Part shown: one piece after another, positions 43,457-52,715 of the stretch | How the letters are laid out: each line of letters opens with the position of its first letter | How positions within the stretch are numbered: position 1 is the stretch's first letter | DNA from: Deltaproteobacteria bacterium | GTDB taxonomy: Bacteria; Desulfobacterota; SM23-61 | Reading direction: 5' to 3' | Assembly (NCBI GenBank): GCA_016875165.1 | Contig: VGSF01000010.1 | Location: forward strand, 1-64,000 | Length of the DNA stretch: 64,000 nt | The notes under the pieces: generated by a model | Databases searched by the model: none | The model's input: only the letters and a program-made list of their open reading frames with translations | Told to the model about the DNA's origin: nothing | Program-made: the position numbers and the translations under genes

Positions 43457-44170
43457 TTAACGAAACAAGTTATATTTTATTATACAATAGACGGCCCATA
43501 AACCATCTTTCCAATTTATCTTTTTCCCCTCGGCATAAGTTCTCCCGTAGTATGAAATGCCGACTTCATAGATGCGCAGACCCATTTTGGAAATTTTAGC
43601 GGTGATCTCGGGTTCAAAGCCAAAGCGATTTTCTTCAATTTTGATCGATTGGATGATTTCCCGGCGAAAAGCTTTATAGCACGTTTCCATGTCGGTAAGG
43701 TTGATATTGGTAAGCATATTGGAAAGGGTGGTTAAAATCAAATTTCCCACCCGGTGCCAATAATAAAGCACTCGATGGGATTTTCCCCCCATGAACCTTG
43801 AACCATAGACCACATCTGCCTTTCCCTGAATAAAAGATTCCAGAAGAATCGGATACTCCTGGGGGTCATATTCCAGGTCGGCATCCTGGATAATCACTAT
43901 ATCCTTTGTGGCCGCGGCAATGCCGGAACGTAAAGCCGCCCCTTTTCCTTGATTTTTTTCGTGATAGATAACCCGGTCAACACGCGAAGAAATTTTATTC
44001 GCCAGGATTTCTTTTGTTCCGTCCGTAGAGCAATCATCGACTACGATAATTTCTTTCTCCGGAATCGGGGCTGCGCAAACTGCTCCGATTGCTTTTTCAA
44101 TGGTTAGCCGTTCATTGAAGCAAGGAATGATGATGCTAACCTTCAAGGTTTTATCTAATGATTGATTCAT
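43457..44170 (-). CDS. GT2 glycosyltransferase, dolichyl-phosphate mannose synthase-like
   Basis: A 237-residue GT2 enzyme without membrane helices. VSIIIPCFNERLTIEKAIGA, IIVVDDCSTDGT, IIQDADLEYDPQEYP and the VVYGSRFMGG stretch match DPM1/ArnC-type transferases that load a sugar on polyprenyl phosphate. The C-terminal ENRFGFEPEITAKI and VGISYYGRTYAEGKKINW are also typical of this subfamily. GGAGG lies before the ATG. It runs against the rest of the polysaccharide locus but probably serves the same glycan by supplying a lipid-linked sugar. Confidence 0.9.
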   Translation of the reverse strand: MNQSLDKTLKVSIIIPCFNERLTIEKAIGAVCAAPIPEKEIIVVDDCSTDGTKEILANKISSRVDRVIYHEKNQGKGAALRSGIAAATKDIVIIQDADLEYDPQEYPILLESFIQGKADVVYGSRFMGGKSHRVLYYWHRVGNLILTTLSNMLTNINLTDMETCYKAFRREIIQSIKIEENRFGFEPEITAKISKMGLRIYEVGISYYGRTYAEGKKINWKDGLWAVYCIIKYNLFR

Positions 44171-44391
44171 AAATTGCCTCCATCCCCTGACGAATCAACT
44201 GTTGGGAGATTTCCTCCCTCCGGCCAATTCCTTCAAGAGATTCTTTTGGGGATAAAATAATCGAAAAATAAAAAGAAGGGAAGGAATATTTTCAGTGAAA
44301 ATAGCAATGAAGTTGAAAAATATCTTTTCAGGCCAGGCATTTTTACATATACTAACGCTGGGGAATTTATTCTGATGAAAGAAGGAGCACA

Positions 44392-44763
44392 GTGAAAGCA
44401 GATTCTAAAATCGAGCGCGTGGAAAAACCCTGGGGATATGAACTAATATGGGCGAAGACGGAAAAGTACGCCGCAAAAATATTGCACATTGAGAAAGGCA
44501 GGCGCTTAAGCTACCAATACCATCAAAAAAAAGATGAAGCCATGTTTGTAATCTCGGGGAAACTTCTGGTCGAGCTGGAAAGGGAGGGGGGAGAAAAAAC
44601 ATTATCTCACCTGAATTCCGGGGAGTGCCTTCATCTCCCGGCCTTAACCCGCCACCGCCTTACAGCCCTGGAGACTTCTGATATCTTTGAAGTCTCCACT
44701 CCGGAATTGGACGATGTTGTGCGCCTGGAAGACGATCACGGAAGAATTGGAAAAAAAATCTGA
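44392..44763 (+). CDS. Single-domain cupin, mannose-6-phosphate isomerase type II-like
   Basis: A 123-residue cupin. EKPWGYELIWAKT and YQYHQKKDEAMFVISGK give the metal-binding HxH...E motif, and the second half LPALTRHRLTAL the final histidine. It resembles the isomerase domain of bifunctional ManC/AlgA, but without the nucleotidyltransferase. It might convert fructose-6-phosphate to mannose-6-phosphate for GDP-mannose supply to Gmd. The start is a GTG with GAAGGAG seven bases before. An R3 element follows. Confidence 0.78.
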   Translation: MKADSKIERVEKPWGYELIWAKTEKYAAKILHIEKGRRLSYQYHQKKDEAMFVISGKLLVELEREGGEKTLSHLNSGECLHLPALTRHRLTALETSDIFEVSTPELDDVVRLEDDHGRIGKKI

Positions 44764-44775
44764 ATTAGTGAAGCT

Positions 44776-44938
44776 TCTTGCAAAAATCACTTACTCCGTC
44801 ATTCCGGCGAACCCCGGATCGGGGTCCGGGGCAGGCGCCGGAATCCAGAATTGCTCGAAAATCCTGGATTCCGGGTCGCGCTTTGCTTGCCCGGAATGAC
44901 GACTTCCTCTTACTTTCAAAAGTTTTGCAAGAAACTCA
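44776..44938. repeat. R3 repeat (TTGCAAAA ends)
   Basis: CTTGCAAAAATCACTTACTC to AAAGTTTTGCAAGAAACTC. The core has GTCATTCCGGCG, a GGATCGGGGTCC palindrome, and CGCTTTGCTTGCCCGGAATG. Confidence 0.75.
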
Positions 44939-44946
44939 GTGTTCAA

Positions 44947-46653
44947 ATGGGAAAAATCAAAACGTTACCTCCAGAAGTCATCTGCAAAATCGCCGCCGGC
45001 GAAGTTGTCGAACGACCGGCATCGGTTGTGAAAGAATTAATGGAGAACTCTCTGGACGCTCAAGGCAGAGAGGTCAAAATTGAGGTTCAGTCCGGGGGGA
45101 AAAAACTGATTCGGGTAATTGATGACGGCGAAGGGATGACCCCGGAAGATGCTCGATCCGCTATCCAACGACATTCCACCAGTAAGATTGAGAGCGCCGA
45201 AGATTTATTTGCCATCCATTTTTTTGGTTTTCGTGGAGAAGCCCTTTCCGCGATTGCCTCCGTCTCCAGGATGAAAATCATTACGAGAAATGACAGTACA
45301 TTAGCCGGGGTGGAAATAAACATTGAGGGCGGTGAAATCAAAGAGGCTAAAGAGGTCGGTTGCCCCCTTGGAACCTCGGTAGAGGCCCGCGATTTATTCT
45401 TCAACATACCTGCCCGTCTAAAATTCTTGAAATCCCAGGGCGCCGAACTGAGTCGTATAGGAGAATTAGTGGCCAAAGTCGCCCTAGCCAACCCGCAAAC
45501 CCACTTTCAATTTACCCATGACGGGAAACTTCTGGCCAACTATCCAATCCGGGAAAATTTAACTTCCCGCTTGGCCGAAGCTCTGGGCCGGGAAACCGCG
45601 GGGAAATTATTTTTTTTCCAGTTTAAGAGCGGAGGAGTGGAAATCCAGGGGTATGCTGGGGAGCCGGGCTTGACTCGTCCCAATGCCCGGGGAATTTACC
45701 TGTATGTCAACCGGCGGCCTGTGTTGGATCGATTGCTTGCCCATGCTGTTATCGAAGCCTACCGGCACCTTATTCCCAAAGATCGCTATCCCGTAACCGT
45801 CCTTTTTGTTCAGGTTCCCCCATCCGCAGTTGACGTCAATGTTCACCCGAGCAAATGGGAGGTCAAATTCGCCGATTCCGAAACAATCCACCGCAGCGTC
45901 CTTCTGAGTTTGCGGGGATTATTGGAAAAGACCCCCTGGCTGAAGGAACGGAGAGAGGGAGGGAATGAGTTTAGAGAGACTCCCGGAGTTTATACTCATT
46001 TTAATGGAAAATCTTCATTTGATCCGGCAACCCAGGAAAATTTCAAATTAGAATCCTTTGGACCAAATGAACTCAGGCCCCCGGCTCCTTTCCTGGGGCA
46101 GATCAATCGAACTTATCTCGTCTTTGAGTCATCCGACGGCTTAACCCTCCTGGACCAGCATGCTGCCCATGAACGGATACTCCTGGAAAGAATCCTGCAG
46201 GAATTTTCTCGGGGGTTGATTCGTACTCAGTCCCTCCTATTCCCTGAAGTCATCGAGCTTTCTATCGCTGAAGCCAATGCCGCTCATGAACACCTGGCCG
46301 AGTTGGAAAAAATGGGCTTTGTATTAGAACCATCTGGGGGGAGAACTTTCTGGGTGAAAACCGTGCCGGAAATATTGGCAACCCAAGAACCCCTCCAGAC
46401 TCTCAAGGATATGATCCGGGAAATTTCTTCCTGGGGGAAAAATGCGGATTTGCCTAATTCCTTTGATTCCCTGATTAAAATGATGGCCTGCCGGGGCGCC
46501 ATACCAGCATCCCGGACTGTGAGTGAACAGGAAGCCTCTGCCATTCTGGCCGACCTGGAAAGATGCGCTTCTCCTTCGCGTTGCCCCCATGGAAGACCCA
46601 CCATGTTAAAAATCACCATTGCCGATTTGGAGAAGATGTTCGGCAGAAGATGA
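44947..46653 (+). CDS. mutL: DNA mismatch repair protein MutL
   Basis: A 568-residue MutL. The GHKL ATPase part has ELMENSLDA (catalytic Glu), DDGEGM, RHSTSKI and GFRGEALSAIASV. The C-terminal domain keeps the endonuclease motif DQHAAHERILLE (DQHA-x2-E-x4-E) and late CRGAIPA and CPHGRP, so this is a nicking MutL as in most bacteria without MutH. It acts with MutS, which is not in the window. The start at 44947 is set by the family N-terminus MGKIKTLPPEVICKIAAGEV; the frame reaches further upstream only through an R3 repeat. No clear ribosome binding site is seen. Confidence 0.94.
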   Translation: MGKIKTLPPEVICKIAAGEVVERPASVVKELMENSLDAQGREVKIEVQSGGKKLIRVIDDGEGMTPEDARSAIQRHSTSKIESAEDLFAIHFFGFRGEALSAIASVSRMKIITRNDSTLAGVEINIEGGEIKEAKEVGCPLGTSVEARDLFFNIPARLKFLKSQGAELSRIGELVAKVALANPQTHFQFTHDGKLLANYPIRENLTSRLAEALGRETAGKLFFFQFKSGGVEIQGYAGEPGLTRPNARGIYLYVNRRPVLDRLLAHAVIEAYRHLIPKDRYPVTVLFVQVPPSAVDVNVHPSKWEVKFADSETIHRSVLLSLRGLLEKTPWLKERREGGNEFRETPGVYTHFNGKSSFDPATQENFKLESFGPNELRPPAPFLGQINRTYLVFESSDGLTLLDQHAAHERILLERILQEFSRGLIRTQSLLFPEVIELSIAEANAAHEHLAELEKMGFVLEPSGGRTFWVKTVPEILATQEPLQTLKDMIREISSWGKNADLPNSFDSLIKMMACRGAIPASRTVSEQEASAILADLERCASPSRCPHGRPTMLKITIADLEKMFGRR

Positions 46654-46660
46654 AAATTAT

Positions 46661-46883
46661 TTCACCGCAGAGATCGCCGAGGGCGCAGAGAAATAATTAA
46701 AAAAAGAAAATATTTATTGGACGCAGATGGACGCAGATTTTCAGGATATTAAATGCAAAAAAATACATAAAATGGTTATCTGCGTTTATCTTTACTACTA
46801 ATGTTCAAACTCTTTAAATTTTCTTAAGCAATTCCCCCCCACCCCATCCCTCCCCCTCGAGGGGGGAGGGCAGGGAGGGGGTG
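46661..46883. repeat. R5 repeats and G-rich hairpin
   Basis: TTCACCGCAGAGATCGCCGA at 46661, then GGACGCAGATGGACGCAGAT at 46720 with its inverse ATCTGCGTTTATC near 46780, then a CCTCCCCCTCGAGGGGGGAG hairpin near 46850. This fills the gap between mutL and miaA. Confidence 0.6.
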
Positions 46884-46972
46884 ATTTCTTTTGGTTGCGG
46901 CTCTGCCGCGCTGTGGAAATCTGTATCCAAAATAATTTAATCTCTGCGTTCATTGCAGTAAATCCTAAAATA

Positions 46973-47920
46973 ATGGAACACCCCAGAATCATTGCCATCG
47001 TAGGACCCACTGGCTCAGGAAAATCATCATTGGCTTTAAAACTGGCCAAGAATTTTCAAGGTGAAATCATCAGCGCAGATTCTGTCCAGGTTTACCAGGG
47101 CCTGGACATCGGGACGGCCAAGCCTTCCCTGGAGGAACGGCGCTTGATTCCCCATCATCTGATAGATATTCTTGAACCGGATCAGGATTACAGCGCCGCC
47201 TTGTTTCGTAAGCAAGCCGATGAAATTATCAGCGGGCTGCATAAACGGCAGACCCCTGTTATTATAGCCGGAGGAACCGGCCTTTACCTGAAAGCCTTGA
47301 CCCGCGGCCTTTTTCGCGGGCCGGCCTCCAATTCGAAGCTGCGTACAATCCTTAATAAACAGGCTGAGACAGAAGGAAGCGAATACCTGCACTGCCAGCT
47401 TAAAAATATTGACCCCCAGGCAGCTTCACGAATCCATCCCCGCGATACTTTGCGCCTAATCCGGGCTATCGAGGTTTATTCTCAGGGCAACCAGCCTATT
47501 TCTTCGCTTCAGCGGAACCACGGGTTTCAGGAAAACCCATATGAAGTGTTAAAGATCGGGTTTACTCTTGAAAAAAATGAATTATACAGGCGTATCGAAG
47601 TGCGCACTGAGGAAATGGTCAAAAAGGGATGGGTGGAAGAAGTGAGAACTCTGCTCCACAAAGGCTATGATCCGCGATTAAAATCGCTGCAATCCATCGG
47701 ATATAAACAAATCGTCTCCTATCTTTTAGGGGAAGTTAATTTTTTAGAAGCCATTTCTTTGATTAAAAGGGATACGCGGCGTTACGCCAAACGCCAGCTT
47801 ACCTGGTTCAAAGCCGACCCGGAAATTATCTGGTTAAAAGCAAGTCCGGAAAGTTTACATCTGATAGAAAAAAGGGTTGAGGAGTTCCTGGAAAAAGCGC
47901 TAAACGCCAAGCGTCTTTAA
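46973..47920 (+). CDS. miaA: tRNA dimethylallyltransferase
   Basis: A 315-residue enzyme that adds an isopentenyl group to A37 of tRNAs reading UNN codons. The P-loop is GPTGSGKS (11-18), followed by SADSVQVYQGLDIGTAKP (DSxQxY) and GGTGLYLKAL; the C-terminal IKRDTRRYAKRQLTWFK is diagnostic. The ATG at 46973 matches the family N-terminus; the signal before it is weak, and the frame's extension to 46895 is repeat DNA. The mutL-miaA order is common in proteobacteria. Confidence 0.94.
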   Translation: MEHPRIIAIVGPTGSGKSSLALKLAKNFQGEIISADSVQVYQGLDIGTAKPSLEERRLIPHHLIDILEPDQDYSAALFRKQADEIISGLHKRQTPVIIAGGTGLYLKALTRGLFRGPASNSKLRTILNKQAETEGSEYLHCQLKNIDPQAASRIHPRDTLRLIRAIEVYSQGNQPISSLQRNHGFQENPYEVLKIGFTLEKNELYRRIEVRTEEMVKKGWVEEVRTLLHKGYDPRLKSLQSIGYKQIVSYLLGEVNFLEAISLIKRDTRRYAKRQLTWFKADPEIIWLKASPESLHLIEKRVEEFLEKALNAKRL

Positions 47921-48308
47921 ATATCATCCGATGTTGCCTCGCAGAGCCGGGACTCATCGCCCCGAACCCCGGGCCACTAAGAGGCGCATTTTCTGACCGT
48001 CGATCACTTTATTCTTAAGATCATGCGGAAAATCTCATCCATGCCCAGGCTCAGGCGAGAGGGTGCTCGGCTCAGGAAAATGAGGCGCTGGCTTTTTCAT
48101 CGGTTCAGGCGGGGAGATGCTTCCTCCATTTTTTCTTTCGTCGATCCCCCTCCCGCCTGAGCCACAATAAAGGTTGAAGAATAAAAGTGATAGACGTTCA
48201 GGCACATTTTACCTTGACAAACAGGATAAGTTGTTTAAAACTATTAATAATTAAAATTAAAAAATTTATGGATGCTGATGGCATTGCCCATAACTTGCAG
48301 AACAAAAA
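47921..48308. other. Intergenic stretch
   Basis: No gene recognised. A pair of inverted segments, GGTTCAGGCGGGGA near 48102 and TCCCGCCTGAGC near 48151, could form a stem with a 35-base loop. The frame opening at 48187 that leads into the next gene is a spurious extension through an R1 element. Confidence 0.4.
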
Positions 48309-48466
48309 TGATGGTTTCGTAAAAAGTCGTCACTCCGGCCTGCCTGTGCCTGGCAGACAGGTGAAAACCGGAGTCCAGAGTATTTATAACCCTTTGAAAA
48401 GACTGGATTCCGGCTTTCGCCGGAATGACGAAAATAGGGCAAAAAAGACTTTTTACGAGATCATCA
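48309..48466. repeat. R1 repeat, core type b
   Basis: Ends TGATGGTTTCGTAAAAAGTC and GACTTTTTACGAGATCATCA. The core is inverted relative to 22305 and contains an added GCCTGCCTGTGCCTGGCAGA palindrome. Confidence 0.9.
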
Positions 48467-48516
48467 AAAATGACCTTACTGTGATTCCTGATAATTTTAA
48501 TGTTAAGGAGGCCAAT

Positions 48517-49341
48517 ATGAGAAATAATCGCGGGTTGATGCAAGTTTTGTTTGCGGTATTTTTTCTGACCTTATGCACGAATTTTGCCTGGTCTCAGCAG
48601 TCGCTGATCCAGACCATTGGGAACGGGGAAATTAATTGGGCAGACCAGGCCATCAGGGCCACGGGTAGCGGCGCTCCCAATCCCGACGCGCCCAACATTG
48701 CCGCGGCAAGACTCGGGGCCGAACGAGCTGCCAAGGCAGATGCTCTCAGGAATATCCTGGAGACAGTCAAGGGGGTCCGGATTGATTCCCAGACGCTGGT
48801 GGTCAATGCCATGACCCAAAGCGATGTCATCCGCACCCAGGTTCAGGGAATTGTCCGGGGAGCGCGAACGGTAAATACCAGGTACCTCTCCGACGGCGCT
48901 GTAGAGGTTACTGTGGAAATATCCATGGCTGGCCAGCTAACCCAGACCGTTTTACCGCCAGGTTCTTTCGGGACTCAACCCGTTCCCAAGGCGGGATCGC
49001 CGGTGTATACTGGAGTCGTTTTCGATTCTCGAGGGCTGGATATTCGTCCGGCCATGTCCCCAAAAATTCTTGACGAAGAAGGCAGGGAAGTCTATGGGTC
49101 GGCATTTGTTTCCCAGGAGTGGGCCACGAAATATGGAATCGTAGGCTACGTAAAAGACCTGGATGCGGCCAAAAAGAATGACCGGGTGGCCGCCAATCCT
49201 TACGTGGTAAAAGCGGTGAAGGTTAGCGGACCAGGAAGCAGCGATCTGGTTATCAGCAACGCCGACGCCCAAGGGCTGAAAGATATGTCGAAAAATCTAA
49301 GTTTCTTAGAGCAATGCCGCGTGCTCGTGGTGGTCGATTAA
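48517..49341 (+). CDS. Exported LPP20-like protein
   Basis: A 274-residue exported protein. Signal peptide at 1-26 (GLMQVLFAVFFLTLCTNFAW, cut after WSQ). The next 110 residues (AARLGAERAAKADALRNILE, TVKGVRID, VQGIVRGARTV) match the LPP20 pattern found in outer-membrane lipoproteins and in FlgT N-domains. The C-terminal half has VFDSRGLDIRPAMSPKILDE, a domain I have seen only next to LPP20. AAGGAGG precedes the ATG at 48517. It opens a run of eight envelope genes. There is no lipobox, so it is probably periplasmic or carried to the outer membrane by a partner. Confidence 0.75.
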   Translation: MRNNRGLMQVLFAVFFLTLCTNFAWSQQSLIQTIGNGEINWADQAIRATGSGAPNPDAPNIAAARLGAERAAKADALRNILETVKGVRIDSQTLVVNAMTQSDVIRTQVQGIVRGARTVNTRYLSDGAVEVTVEISMAGQLTQTVLPPGSFGTQPVPKAGSPVYTGVVFDSRGLDIRPAMSPKILDEEGREVYGSAFVSQEWATKYGIVGYVKDLDAAKKNDRVAANPYVVKAVKVSGPGSSDLVISNADAQGLKDMSKNLSFLEQCRVLVVVD

Positions 49342-49357
49342 TTTTAAAAAATTTTTG

Positions 49358-49440
49358 GACGCAGATGAACACGGATTTTCAAGATTTTAAATGCAAAAAA
49401 AAGTTTTCTGTGGAAATCTGCGAAAATCTGTGTCCTGATT
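49358..49440. repeat. R5-type inverted repeat
   Basis: TTGGACGCAGATGAACACGG at 49358 faces GAAAATCTGTGTCCTGATT near 49426. It is related to the copy at 46720. Confidence 0.6.
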
Positions 49441-49458
49441 AATTTCAAGGAGGTTTCT

Positions 49459-50631
49459 ATGAACTGGCGAAGCTGCTTTTCCATTTTCATGGTGATTTTC
49501 GTCGTGTTGGCTTTCGGGGTAATGATGACTTCTTGCGCCAAACCTCCCCGCAAGCCGGAAGCGGCTCTGGATACGCCAGAGCATCATGTATTCACCGGGA
49601 ACAGATTGCTGGATAAAGGGGACTATGCGGGAGCGCAACGCTCATTTGAGCTGGCCCTCCAGCTTGACCGAAAGTATTCGCCGGCCTATGTGGGCCTGGG
49701 CCTCGTTTTCGCTAACCAGAAGAATTTTGAAAAAGCTTTCGAGAACATGAAAAAGGCCAAGGGGCTGGCTGAAAAACCAGATGATAAAGTCAACGCCCAT
49801 GTGGGCATGATCCGGCTGTATTCCCTGGAGAGAAAAGAGAAATGGATCGAAAAAGCCATAGATGAGTTTGAGGATGCGATCAAAATAAACCCGAAGTCTT
49901 CCGCCGCCTATTTCTTCATGGGGAGAGCACAAAAATTCGCTTTTAACTTTGACAAAGCCGGGGAGATGTTTAAAAAGGTATTGGACCTGAACGACAAATA
50001 CCTGATCGAAGCGGACAGTGAATGGAAAGTTGTGCAAAAAATCCAAAGAGCGGCCCCGGGTTCTTTGATCGGTAAGAAGATTGCCCTCATCGAGGAAATT
50101 ACCCGGGCGGACGTAGCCGCCCTATTCATCCAGGAGTTGCTTTTGGAGAAACTCTATGAAAAACGAACCCCCAAAAGATTCGATACGGCCTACCAGGCTC
50201 CCGGGAAAAAATTCGAAGCCGACCGGATCGTCAAAGCTGAAGCGGCTACGGACATCCAGAACCACGTCCTGCGCGCGGATATTGATACCGTATTGCGCCT
50301 GGGAGTAAGGGGCCTTGAGCCTTCTCCCGACCACAAATTTTTCCCCAGCGCAAAGATTAACCGCGCGGCTTACGCCATGATGATCGAAGATATCCTGATC
50401 AAAGTGAGCGGCGATGAAAAGCTGGCTACAAAATTTGTCGGATCCAAATCGCCGTTCCCGGACCTGCGCAACGATCTTCCCTATTTTAACGCCGTGATGG
50501 TGATGACTACCCGGGGAGTCATGGAAGCGAAAGACCTGTCCACCGGAGAATTCGCCCCCATGGGGCCAGTTTCGGGGGCGGATGCCCTTTTAATAATCCG
50601 TAAGCTAAAAGACGAGTTGCGGTTTTTCTGA
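49459..50631 (+). CDS. TPR lipoprotein with SLH-like C-terminal domain
   Basis: A 390-residue lipoprotein: signal peptide with lipobox ending at C26 (VMMTSC). TPR repeats span about 40-190 (GNRLLDKGDYAGAQRSFELA and following). The C-terminal part (about 265-385) resembles S-layer homology domains: KINRAAYAMMIEDIL, SPFPDLRNDLPYFNAVMVMT, TRGVMEAKDLSTGEFAPMGP. SLH-type domains bind cell-wall or outer-membrane glycans, so the protein may anchor the assembly of its neighbours. AAGGAGG lies ahead of the ATG. Confidence 0.75.
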   Translation: MNWRSCFSIFMVIFVVLAFGVMMTSCAKPPRKPEAALDTPEHHVFTGNRLLDKGDYAGAQRSFELALQLDRKYSPAYVGLGLVFANQKNFEKAFENMKKAKGLAEKPDDKVNAHVGMIRLYSLERKEKWIEKAIDEFEDAIKINPKSSAAYFFMGRAQKFAFNFDKAGEMFKKVLDLNDKYLIEADSEWKVVQKIQRAAPGSLIGKKIALIEEITRADVAALFIQELLLEKLYEKRTPKRFDTAYQAPGKKFEADRIVKAEAATDIQNHVLRADIDTVLRLGVRGLEPSPDHKFFPSAKINRAAYAMMIEDILIKVSGDEKLATKFVGSKSPFPDLRNDLPYFNAVMVMTTRGVMEAKDLSTGEFAPMGPVSGADALLIIRKLKDELRFF

Positions 50632-50648
50632 GAAAGGAGTGAACCTCT

Positions 50649-51836
50649 TTGAAAAAAATTACTTTGACGGGATCATTGATAGTGCTCTTTTTTCTGGCCT
50701 GGAATTTTGGGGCCAGCGGCCAGGAAGTCCAGACCATTACAACCAAGGGAGAGGGATGGTTTGAAGGAAGCGACACCCTGATCGGGAAAGATCGTGCGAT
50801 TAAAGATGCCCTGGTAAAAGCGGTAGAGCAGGCCGTGGGAATAATGGTTTCGTCCGAGACCCGGGTGCAAAATTTTCAACTTTTGAACGATGAAATTTAC
50901 ACCAAGACCGAGGGGTATGTCCAGAACTACAAAATTATCGGTGAAAATCAGGGGAAAAACGTTTATGAGGTGACTATTCAGGCCGCTGTGGCCACCGGTT
51001 CCATAAAGGACAAATTGGATGCCCTGGGCCTCTTTCTGAAACAGGTGGGCAAGCCGAGAATCATGATTTTGATTGCCGAGCAGAATATTGGCAAGACCCA
51101 TTATTATTACTGGTGGGGTCTGCATCGGGGAGAGCAAGCGGATCTGACCATCACTGAAAATACCATCATGGACCGCTTTCGGGAGAAAGGGTTTGATTTA
51201 GTGGACCACCAAGCTCAATCAAAGAATATCACAGTTACCACGGCCTTCCGGGTCGCTGAATTGAACGACCGCGCCGCCATTACTCTGGGCAAACAAGCCG
51301 ATGCCGAGGTGGTCATCGTGGGGAAGGCTTTAGCCAGATCGCTGGGACCCATCGCCGGAACTTCCATGAAATCCACGCAGGCCAATGTTTCTTTGCGGGC
51401 CATTCAAACCGATGATGGAAGAGTGCTCTCTTCCGGTTCTGAACATGCTGCCGCCGTTCATATCGACGAAGTAACCGGTGGCGTGGAAGCTTTGAAAAAG
51501 GCCAGCGCCAAGATTTCTGAAAAAATGATGGATGACATCATCAATAATTTCCAGAAGCGGGTCGGGGCCACAACCCTGGTCCAGGTCATTGTGAATGGAC
51601 TCTCCGGCCATGAGGAGCTTCGGAAATTCAAAAACATGCTCCAGGGGCAGGTGCGCGGCGTGGAGGGGATTTACGAGCGCAGTTTTTCGGGGAATGTGGC
51701 TAAGATTGAATTGGACATCAAGGGCAGCGCCCAGTCCCTTTCTGAAGAAATCAGCCGAAAAAGTTTTAAGGAGTTTGCCGTCAAGGTCGTCGGCACCACC
51801 TGGAATACAATTGAAATTGTCGTGACTCCCAGATGA
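50649..51836 (+). CDS. Exported FlgT-like protein
   Basis: A 395-residue exported protein (signal peptide 1-24, LIVLFFLAWNFGASG). The first domain (AIKDALVKAVEQAVGIMVSS, then VQNYKIIGENQGKNVYEVTI) resembles the FlgT N-terminal domain of Vibrio flagellar H-ring proteins. The middle (IMILIAEQNIGKTHYYYWWG, QADAEVVIVGKALAR) resembles the TolB/CsgG-like fold, and there is a C-terminal domain of about 100 residues. TTG is the start, with AAAGGAG ten bases upstream. No flagellar genes are in the window, so its job is likely a non-flagellar ring or pore accessory. Confidence 0.7.
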   Translation: MKKITLTGSLIVLFFLAWNFGASGQEVQTITTKGEGWFEGSDTLIGKDRAIKDALVKAVEQAVGIMVSSETRVQNFQLLNDEIYTKTEGYVQNYKIIGENQGKNVYEVTIQAAVATGSIKDKLDALGLFLKQVGKPRIMILIAEQNIGKTHYYYWWGLHRGEQADLTITENTIMDRFREKGFDLVDHQAQSKNITVTTAFRVAELNDRAAITLGKQADAEVVIVGKALARSLGPIAGTSMKSTQANVSLRAIQTDDGRVLSSGSEHAAAVHIDEVTGGVEALKKASAKISEKMMDDIINNFQKRVGATTLVQVIVNGLSGHEELRKFKNMLQGQVRGVEGIYERSFSGNVAKIELDIKGSAQSLSEEISRKSFKEFAVKVVGTTWNTIEIVVTPR

Positions 51837-51872
51837 ATACTTCTTCGCTGATAAAAAAGGAAAGATGAATCT

Positions 51873-52523
51873 ATGAAACAGTTTAAAAAAGCGTGTCTAC
51901 TTTTTATTTTGGGGATGGTTGCCCTATTGGCCGGATGTGCCGGGGGTGTCCAACATTCACTGGTTCCTGATTATAAATCAAGGCTTCCCCGATCGATTGC
52001 CGTTCTACCCGTATTGAACGAAACCGTCAATTTGAAAGCCCCGGAAGCCTTTCGACCCCTCATTCACCACAAAGTGTCGATCAAGGGTTACGAGACAACT
52101 GGCACATCCATAACTGACAAAAGGCTCTTTGAAAAAGGAATTCACGAAGCAGGTCAGGTAAATTCCCTGACCCCTCAGGAATTGGGGAAACTTTTAGGCG
52201 TGGACGCTCTCCTTTATACCACGGTCACGGAATTCAGCACTACTTACCTTGTAGCCTACGCCTCCATAACCGTGGGAGCAAGGTTTGAGCTGAAGGACGC
52301 GAAAACCGGGGAGAAACTTTGGGATTCTGACCATCGGGTCAAAGAGAGCAAACTTGGATTAGACCAGAAATCCATGGAAGATGCCTTGAAATTCGCGGTC
52401 CTGCAATCTTACGCGCCTTATTGCGAAAAGGTTATGAATGCCAGCTTTGCTACCCTGCCCAACGGGCCTTTATACACTGCTCCGCCTCAGGCAGGGTGCC
52501 TCATGCCGGGGGGCGGGAAATAA
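51873..52523 (+). CDS. GNA1162/DUF799-like lipoprotein
   Basis: A 216-residue lipoprotein: lipobox ending at C22 (ALLAGC). The domain SRLPRSIAVLPVLNETVNLK and LLGVDALLYTTVTEFSTTYL is the GNA1162/DUF799 pattern, a periplasm-facing lipoprotein with a fold related to CsgG and TolB N-domains. Families of this kind are encoded next to CsgG-like pores. A C-terminal tail (GPLYTAPPQAGCLMPGGGK) looks disordered. It is followed by an R1 element and then by the csgG-like gene. Confidence 0.75.
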   Translation: MKQFKKACLLFILGMVALLAGCAGGVQHSLVPDYKSRLPRSIAVLPVLNETVNLKAPEAFRPLIHHKVSIKGYETTGTSITDKRLFEKGIHEAGQVNSLTPQELGKLLGVDALLYTTVTEFSTTYLVAYASITVGARFELKDAKTGEKLWDSDHRVKESKLGLDQKSMEDALKFAVLQSYAPYCEKVMNASFATLPNGPLYTAPPQAGCLMPGGGK

Positions 52524-52543
52524 ATCGTTGGCAACTCATGAAA

Positions 52544-52696
52544 GATCATCTCGTAAAAAGTCAAAATTGGGATGGCAAAGTAAAAAGCTCCATATGCAAG
52601 GCGCGCAAATCCTGAGGGATGAGGAGTGCTTAGAGGTACGCCGCAACGACGAAGGATGCAGCGCAACGCCGCAGATGGACTTTTTACGAAGCCATT
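52544..52696. repeat. R1 repeat, core type c
   Basis: Ends GATCATCTCGTAAAAAGTC and GACTTTTTACGAAGCCAT. The core matches that at 34191-34342 (GGATGGCAAAGTAAAAAGCT). Confidence 0.88.
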
Positions 52697-52715
52697 ATGA
52701 AAGGAGGTTAAGAAC

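Noticed and set aside
44851-44946. Upstream extension of mutL
   Set aside because: The codons come from the R3 repeat; MutL family begins at MGKIKTLPPEV.
47921-48180. Possible riboswitch or structured RNA after miaA
   Set aside because: One weak stem (48102/48151) but no match to a known aptamer core that I can recognise.
48187-48516. 110-residue N-terminal extension of the LPP20-like gene
   Set aside because: It runs through an R1 repeat; a strong AAGGAGG and signal peptide fix the start at 48517.
50649-51836. True flagellar FlgT
   Set aside because: No flagellar genes in the window, and neighbours are CsgG/GNA1162/LPP20-type envelope proteins; only the domain resemblance is claimed.
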